From an uncultured candidate division Zixibacteria bacterium (GTDB taxonomy: Bacteria; Zixibacteria; MSB-5A5; GN15; FEB-12): DNA of 8,960 nt. Position numbers and translations under genes: made by a program. Positions 6,452 to 8,960 of the stretch are shown here, piece by piece. Where the stretch lies: the NCBI GenBank assembly GCA_913009765.1, contig CAJVYT010000161.1:1-8960 (forward strand). The letters are read 5' to 3'. The notes beneath the pieces were generated by a model. The model searched no databases. It saw only the letters and a program-made list of their open reading frames with translations, and was not told where the DNA came from. Each line of letters begins with the position of its first letter. Position 1 is the first letter of the stretch.

Positions 6452-7035
6452 ACAATGATGAAAAACTAATTTATATACAAAAACTTGGTGACGAGTGTGC
6501 TGTCTTACGAAAAGCAGTCACGGCAGAACTTGGTCAAACAATTTTAGATACAGCGGCTGTTATGTCCGGTGTGATCGGCTCCGGCGGTAAGATTTTAATT
6601 ACAGGCAATGGCGGTTCAGCTGCCGACGCTTCACATTTTGCGGGCGAAATGATAGTTCGTCTGTCATCTGATAAAAACAGACAGTCACTTCCGGTTATTG
6701 CTCTTTCTGTTGACCCTGCTGTGATGACTGCTGCTGCCAACGATTATGGCTATGAAAGAATATTCTCACGCCAAGTAGAGGGACTCGGCAACAAAGGGGA
6801 TATGCTTTTTGTTATGTCCACTTCGGGTAATTCTCCCAATATTATCAAAGCAGTTCAAACAGCAGAAAGTCAGGGAATGATAACTGTTGGTTTGCTTGGC
6901 GGTACCGGTGGGAAATTGGCTGGTATGGTCGATAGAGCAATTGTCATACCTCACCCGTCTACACAACGAATTCAGGAAGAACATATTTTTATTATTCATT
7001 TGTTAGTTGGATTGGTGGAAAGTGATTTAATTTAG
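6448..7035 (+). CDS. gmhA: Phosphoheptose isomerase-like SIS-domain protein (GmhA type)
   Basis: A 195-residue single SIS-domain protein. GmhA converts sedoheptulose 7-phosphate to D-glycero-D-manno-heptose 7-phosphate, the first step of ADP-heptose synthesis for LPS inner core or S-layer glycans. GNGGSAADASHFAGEM (53-68) holds the sugar-phosphate loop and the H63/E67 pair. STSGNSPN (124-131) is the second phosphate loop. RIQEEHIFIIHLL (174-186) supplies Q176 and H184, matching the Gln/His that complete the metal and catalytic site in characterised GmhA. DnaA-binding DiaA is a paralogue with a similar sequence, but these residues and the LPS-type downstream gene favour GmhA. The start overlaps the upstream stop (ATGA), and AAGGA lies about 12 nt ahead. 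The next ATG follows its TAG with no gap. Confidence 0.88.
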   Translation: MNNDEKLIYIQKLGDECAVLRKAVTAELGQTILDTAAVMSGVIGSGGKILITGNGGSAADASHFAGEMIVRLSSDKNRQSLPVIALSVDPAVMTAAANDYGYERIFSRQVEGLGNKGDMLFVMSTSGNSPNIIKAVQTAESQGMITVGLLGGTGGKLAGMVDRAIVIPHPSTQRIQEEHIFIIHLLVGLVESDLI

Positions 7036-8442
7036 ATGATTTATATTCGGATATTATCTGACTTTCTTTTTTTCTTTTTTGCACTTTCTTTGGTTAGTTC
7101 TACATTTTCAATTGCGGTTTCCCAAATTTCTCTTGGGGTTTCTGTTTTATTGTTTCTGATAATTTATTTCATTAAAAAGAAATTTTTATATTTTAATGAA
7201 ATGAAATGGTTCTATAAATTAGTAGGTTTATATATTGCGTGGATGATTATATCATCACTTGTTGGAACTACTCCTTTAAAATCTCTTACTACTCTAAAAG
7301 ATGAATGGCTGTTTTTTATTATTCCTATTGGAATTTTTCTTTCATTAAAACTAAAAATCAGACAAAACCTTATTTCTATTTTTGCTTATGTTATAATAGT
7401 CGTATCAATCTATGGAGTGGTGCAATTTTTTACCGGTGCAAATTGGTTCTCAGATAAAGCAGCACAAGTGGCTCCTATGTATGGATATCGAATTTCTGGA
7501 TTTTTCTCTTATGGAGTTACCTTTGGTAATTTCTTCTCAGTTGCGGGTGTGTTTTTAACTTCATACGCTTTTTTTGGATATAATTCTTTTACGAAGGAAA
7601 AATTTGGTTTATTTATGCTTGGCGGGGTTTCAGCTATTTTAATGTCAATTTTAACATTCAGCAGAGCTCCTATTTTGGCAATTGTGTTGGCGACTATTCT
7701 TCTTTTTATACTTCTTGGAAAAACTTGGTGGAAACAAGGGCTGATATTTACTGTTGTTTTGTTTATATTCTTATCGTTGCTTCCGGGGGTTCAACAGCGG
7801 TTTGTAGGCGAATTCGATAAAGAATATAGTGGAGTACACAAAGCAGGACGGGTTTATATTTGGAAAAACTCTTTTAAAATGATTGCCGATAATCCAATTT
7901 TTGGTGTTGGCTTGGGGAATTTTAAAGAATCGTATACCGGCTATATTCCATCAGATGTAGATGAAATCCGAAAAGTATCATCGGCTCATAATGATTTTAT
8001 TGATATTGCTGCCAACACCGGCATCCCCGGTTTTGTATTTTTTGCTGCTTTATGGTTTGCTGTTATTTATCGATTATGGAAAAAGTATAAGAAAGATGTC
8101 AATTTATCCATTGAAGAAAAAGCGGTATTGATTGCTGTTTTATGCGGTTCTTTTTGTTTTGGGGTTATTTCTATGTTTCATGGTGTATTTGTAGATGATG
8201 AAGTTAGATTTCTTCTTATGTATCTATGGTCGTTAGGGTTTGCGGTATTAGTTTCCGGTAATCTTAGATCTAAAAAAATTGAATTTAATAAAATGAAAAT
8301 TGGAAATGGTTTAGACATAAAACTCAAAAATATTTGGATTTCAAAAAGAAAAATAGAAAAGTTAAAAATATTAATTAAGACAAATGGTAAAGAATTATCT
8401 ACGACAAACAACCAAATAACCCTTACGAAATTATCAGATTAA
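7036..8442 (+). CDS. O-antigen ligase / Wzy-polymerase family membrane protein
   Basis: A 468-residue polytopic inner-membrane protein with about 12 hydrophobic spans (between about 8 and 406). The large periplasmic loop (about 252-327) carries the WaaL/Wzy_C pattern: R272-V-Y-I-W-K-N-S, NPIFGVGLGNF (286-296) and H318-N-D-F, then NTGIPGFVFF. R210 in TFSRAP is another conserved position. Such proteins join or polymerise lipid-linked glycans onto lipid A-core or another acceptor. Ligase cannot be told from polymerase by sequence alone. The ATG directly follows the gmhA stop, with no clear RBS. After the last span there is an unusual basic, AT-rich tail of about 60 residues (409-468). Its stop overlaps the stop of a small minus-strand ORF. 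The neighbouring gmhA supports a role in LPS assembly. Confidence 0.88.
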   Translation: MIYIRILSDFLFFFFALSLVSSTFSIAVSQISLGVSVLLFLIIYFIKKKFLYFNEMKWFYKLVGLYIAWMIISSLVGTTPLKSLTTLKDEWLFFIIPIGIFLSLKLKIRQNLISIFAYVIIVVSIYGVVQFFTGANWFSDKAAQVAPMYGYRISGFFSYGVTFGNFFSVAGVFLTSYAFFGYNSFTKEKFGLFMLGGVSAILMSILTFSRAPILAIVLATILLFILLGKTWWKQGLIFTVVLFIFLSLLPGVQQRFVGEFDKEYSGVHKAGRVYIWKNSFKMIADNPIFGVGLGNFKESYTGYIPSDVDEIRKVSSAHNDFIDIAANTGIPGFVFFAALWFAVIYRLWKKYKKDVNLSIEEKAVLIAVLCGSFCFGVISMFHGVFVDDEVRFLLMYLWSLGFAVLVSGNLRSKKIEFNKMKIGNGLDIKLKNIWISKRKIEKLKILIKTNGKELSTTNNQITLTKLSD

Positions 8443-8522
8443 TCGTCCAAGTCTAATTCTTCTAACCGGTCATCAAAATCGTCGTCGGAAAAGCTTTTTG
8501 ATCCTTTTTCGAAATCTTCCAT
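8439..8522 (-). CDS. Very small acidic ORF (27 aa) or fragment, doubtful
   Basis: Minus-strand reading from the ATG at 8522 gives a strongly acidic peptide starting MEDFEKGSKSF and ending in a run rich in Asp/Glu (RLEELDLDD). Its composition is protein-like and less AT-biased than the surrounding DNA. Other starts in frame are a TTG at 8534, which has GAGGTG about 10 nt upstream, and an ATG at 8552. The frame stays open to 8735, but the part upstream of 8552 looks like translated intergenic DNA. The TAA overlaps the TAA of the O-antigen ligase tail-to-tail. It could be a micro-protein, or the remnant 3' end of a gene cut by an assembly join. No family is recognised. Confidence 0.3.
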   Translation of the reverse strand: MEDFEKGSKSFSDDDFDDRLEELDLDD

Positions 8523-8579
8523 TTTAATATACAAGTTTTGCTTGCACCTCATTTTATAATTTTCATTAAAAAATTGGAG

Positions 8580-8587
8580 TATATAAA
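8580..8587 (-). promoter_or_regulatory. TATA-like box (minus strand), archaeal style
   Basis: TTTATATA on the minus strand lies about 30 nt ahead of the in-frame ATG at 8552 of the small acidic ORF. The spacing suits a near-leaderless archaeal transcript. In very AT-rich DNA such boxes arise easily by chance, so weight it only together with the archaeal-looking ORF nearby. Confidence 0.25.
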
Positions 8588-8634
8588 TTCTCCTATAAAA
8601 AAGATTTTCAACAAAACAGGATATCCAATAGATT

Positions 8635-8642
8635 TTTATATA
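8635..8642 (+). promoter_or_regulatory. TATA-like box (plus strand), archaeal style
   Basis: TTTATATA lies about 20-27 nt ahead of the ATG at 8662, which has no convincing Shine-Dalgarno sequence. That suits a leaderless archaeal transcript, though the spacing is slightly short. The match is weak evidence on its own because the region is AT-rich. Confidence 0.28.
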
Positions 8643-8661
8643 TTGAAGAGTTAATTTTCTC

Positions 8662-8867
8662 ATGATCGGAGGAATTACCTTTTTTATAATCATTGCAATA
8701 ATAGTAATAGCGGTAATCGGAACCATAATATACATTAAAAGTAATTCTACAAATGAAAATTTTATAAATCCAGAAATAGAGCCAGTTAATCAATATGTAA
8801 ATGATTGTCTTTTACAAGTTGCAAAAGAATCTGTGAATAGTGTCTCGGTTCTTGGAGGAAAACAGTT
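8662..8867 (+). CDS. N-terminal fragment of single-span membrane protein resembling a DPANN-archaeal family (partial)
   Basis: The first 68 codons of a gene cut off by the contig end; everything after 8867 is adapter. Residues about 4-25 (GITFFIIIAIIVIAVIGTIIYI, in part) form one membrane anchor at the very N-terminus. A short polar stretch follows, then INPEIEPVNQYVNDCLLQVA (35-54) and a Gly-rich VLGGKQ. I associate the order N-terminal anchor, PEIxPVxxYVxxCLxxxAxE, LGxQGG with large uncharacterised surface or pilus-like proteins of Woesearchaeota/Pacearchaeota-type DPANN archaea. This is recollection of a pattern, not a search. No bacterial RBS is seen; a TATA-like box lies upstream. If the call is right, this part of the contig may come from a different organism than the recX-alaS operon. 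Confidence 0.6.
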
Positions 8868-8925
8868 AGATCGGAAGAGCGTCGTGTAGGGAAAGAGTGT
8901 AGATCTCGGTGGTCGCCGTATCATT
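8868..8925 (-). other. Illumina P5/universal adapter (reverse complement)
   Basis: From AGATCGGAAGAGCGTCGTGT at 8868 through TCATT at 8925 the sequence matches the reverse complement of the full 58-base TruSeq universal (P5) adapter with no mismatch that I can see. It is the read-2 read-through counterpart of the P7 adapter at the left end. Any open reading frame running past 8867 is artificially extended by it. Confidence 0.98.
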
Positions 8926-8960
8926 AAAAAAAAAAAAGAACTAGACATAAGACGCAGTTA
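8926..8960. other. Poly-A and read-through junk beyond the adapter (non-biological)
   Basis: Twelve A (8926-8937) directly follow the end of the P5 adapter, then 23 bases of unrelated sequence. This mirrors the left end and is what base callers output once the fragment has been read through. It should be trimmed. Confidence 0.93.

Noticed and set aside
1287..8470. Frequent ACCGGT/CCGGT hexamers as a possible signal repeat
   Set aside because: They occur inside codons in different frames, with no fixed spacing or orientation; this looks like codon preference in the host.
8576..8593. GGAG ... CTCC inverted repeat as a terminator for the O-antigen ligase operon
   Set aside because: The stem is only 4 bp with a 10-base AT loop and no T run; it is too weak to call.
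8608..8793. Minus-strand ORF opposite the 8662 gene
   Set aside because: Its low-complexity Tyr/Ile/Asn content is the complement of the membrane-anchor codons, not a separate gene.
102..8867. CRISPR array, tRNA/rRNA genes, insertion sequences
   Set aside because: No regularly spaced direct repeats, cloverleaf-like sequences, rRNA motifs, transposase or terminal inverted repeats were seen on reading through.

Overview
This window is one assembled contig that still carries Illumina library sequence at both ends. The left end has a TruSeq P7 adapter with an 8-base index (36-101). The right end has the reverse complement of the P5/universal adapter (8868-8925). Outside each adapter lies the poly-T or poly-A run and junk typical of reads that run off short fragments. 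Natural DNA therefore spans only about 102-8867.

Most of that DNA looks like an AT-rich, diderm (LPS-making) bacterium. It has bacterial RecX and AlaRS, a phosphoheptose isomerase and an O-antigen ligase/polymerase-like membrane protein. A geranylgeranylglyceryl-phosphate-synthase-family enzyme, a DUF4388/PATAN-type protein and an interspersed motif built on CTTCGACAAGCTCAG fit a member of the FCB (Fibrobacteres-Chlorobi-Bacteroidetes and candidate phyla) assemblage. That placement is an inference; no rRNA is present to settle it.

Layout. Positions 105-133 hold a strong intrinsic terminator, with a hairpin-forming repeat at 150-173. Positions 178-2132 (minus strand) hold a tightly overlapping four-gene operon: a PATAN/DUF4388 plus winged-helix-like protein, an unrecognised helical protein, a TPR-like 76-residue protein and a 62-residue zinc-ribbon-like protein. 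All stop/start junctions overlap, so translation is probably coupled; the operon's function is unknown to me and it is the best candidate here for an undescribed system. Positions 2133-2390 are a divergent promoter region. Positions 2391-8442 (plus strand) hold a compact operon: recX, alaS, GGGP-synthase-family gene, gmhA-like SIS isomerase, O-antigen ligase/polymerase. It mixes DNA-repair control, translation, prenyl-ether lipid chemistry and LPS core/O-antigen assembly.

Positions 8443-8867 differ from the rest. They are very AT-rich, carry TATA-like boxes in both directions, a tiny acidic minus-strand ORF and the first 68 codons of a single-span membrane protein. That protein resembles a family I associate with DPANN archaea (Woesearchaeota/Pacearchaeota type). 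Together with the untrimmed adapters, this raises the possibility that the contig's right end is a mis-join from another community member.
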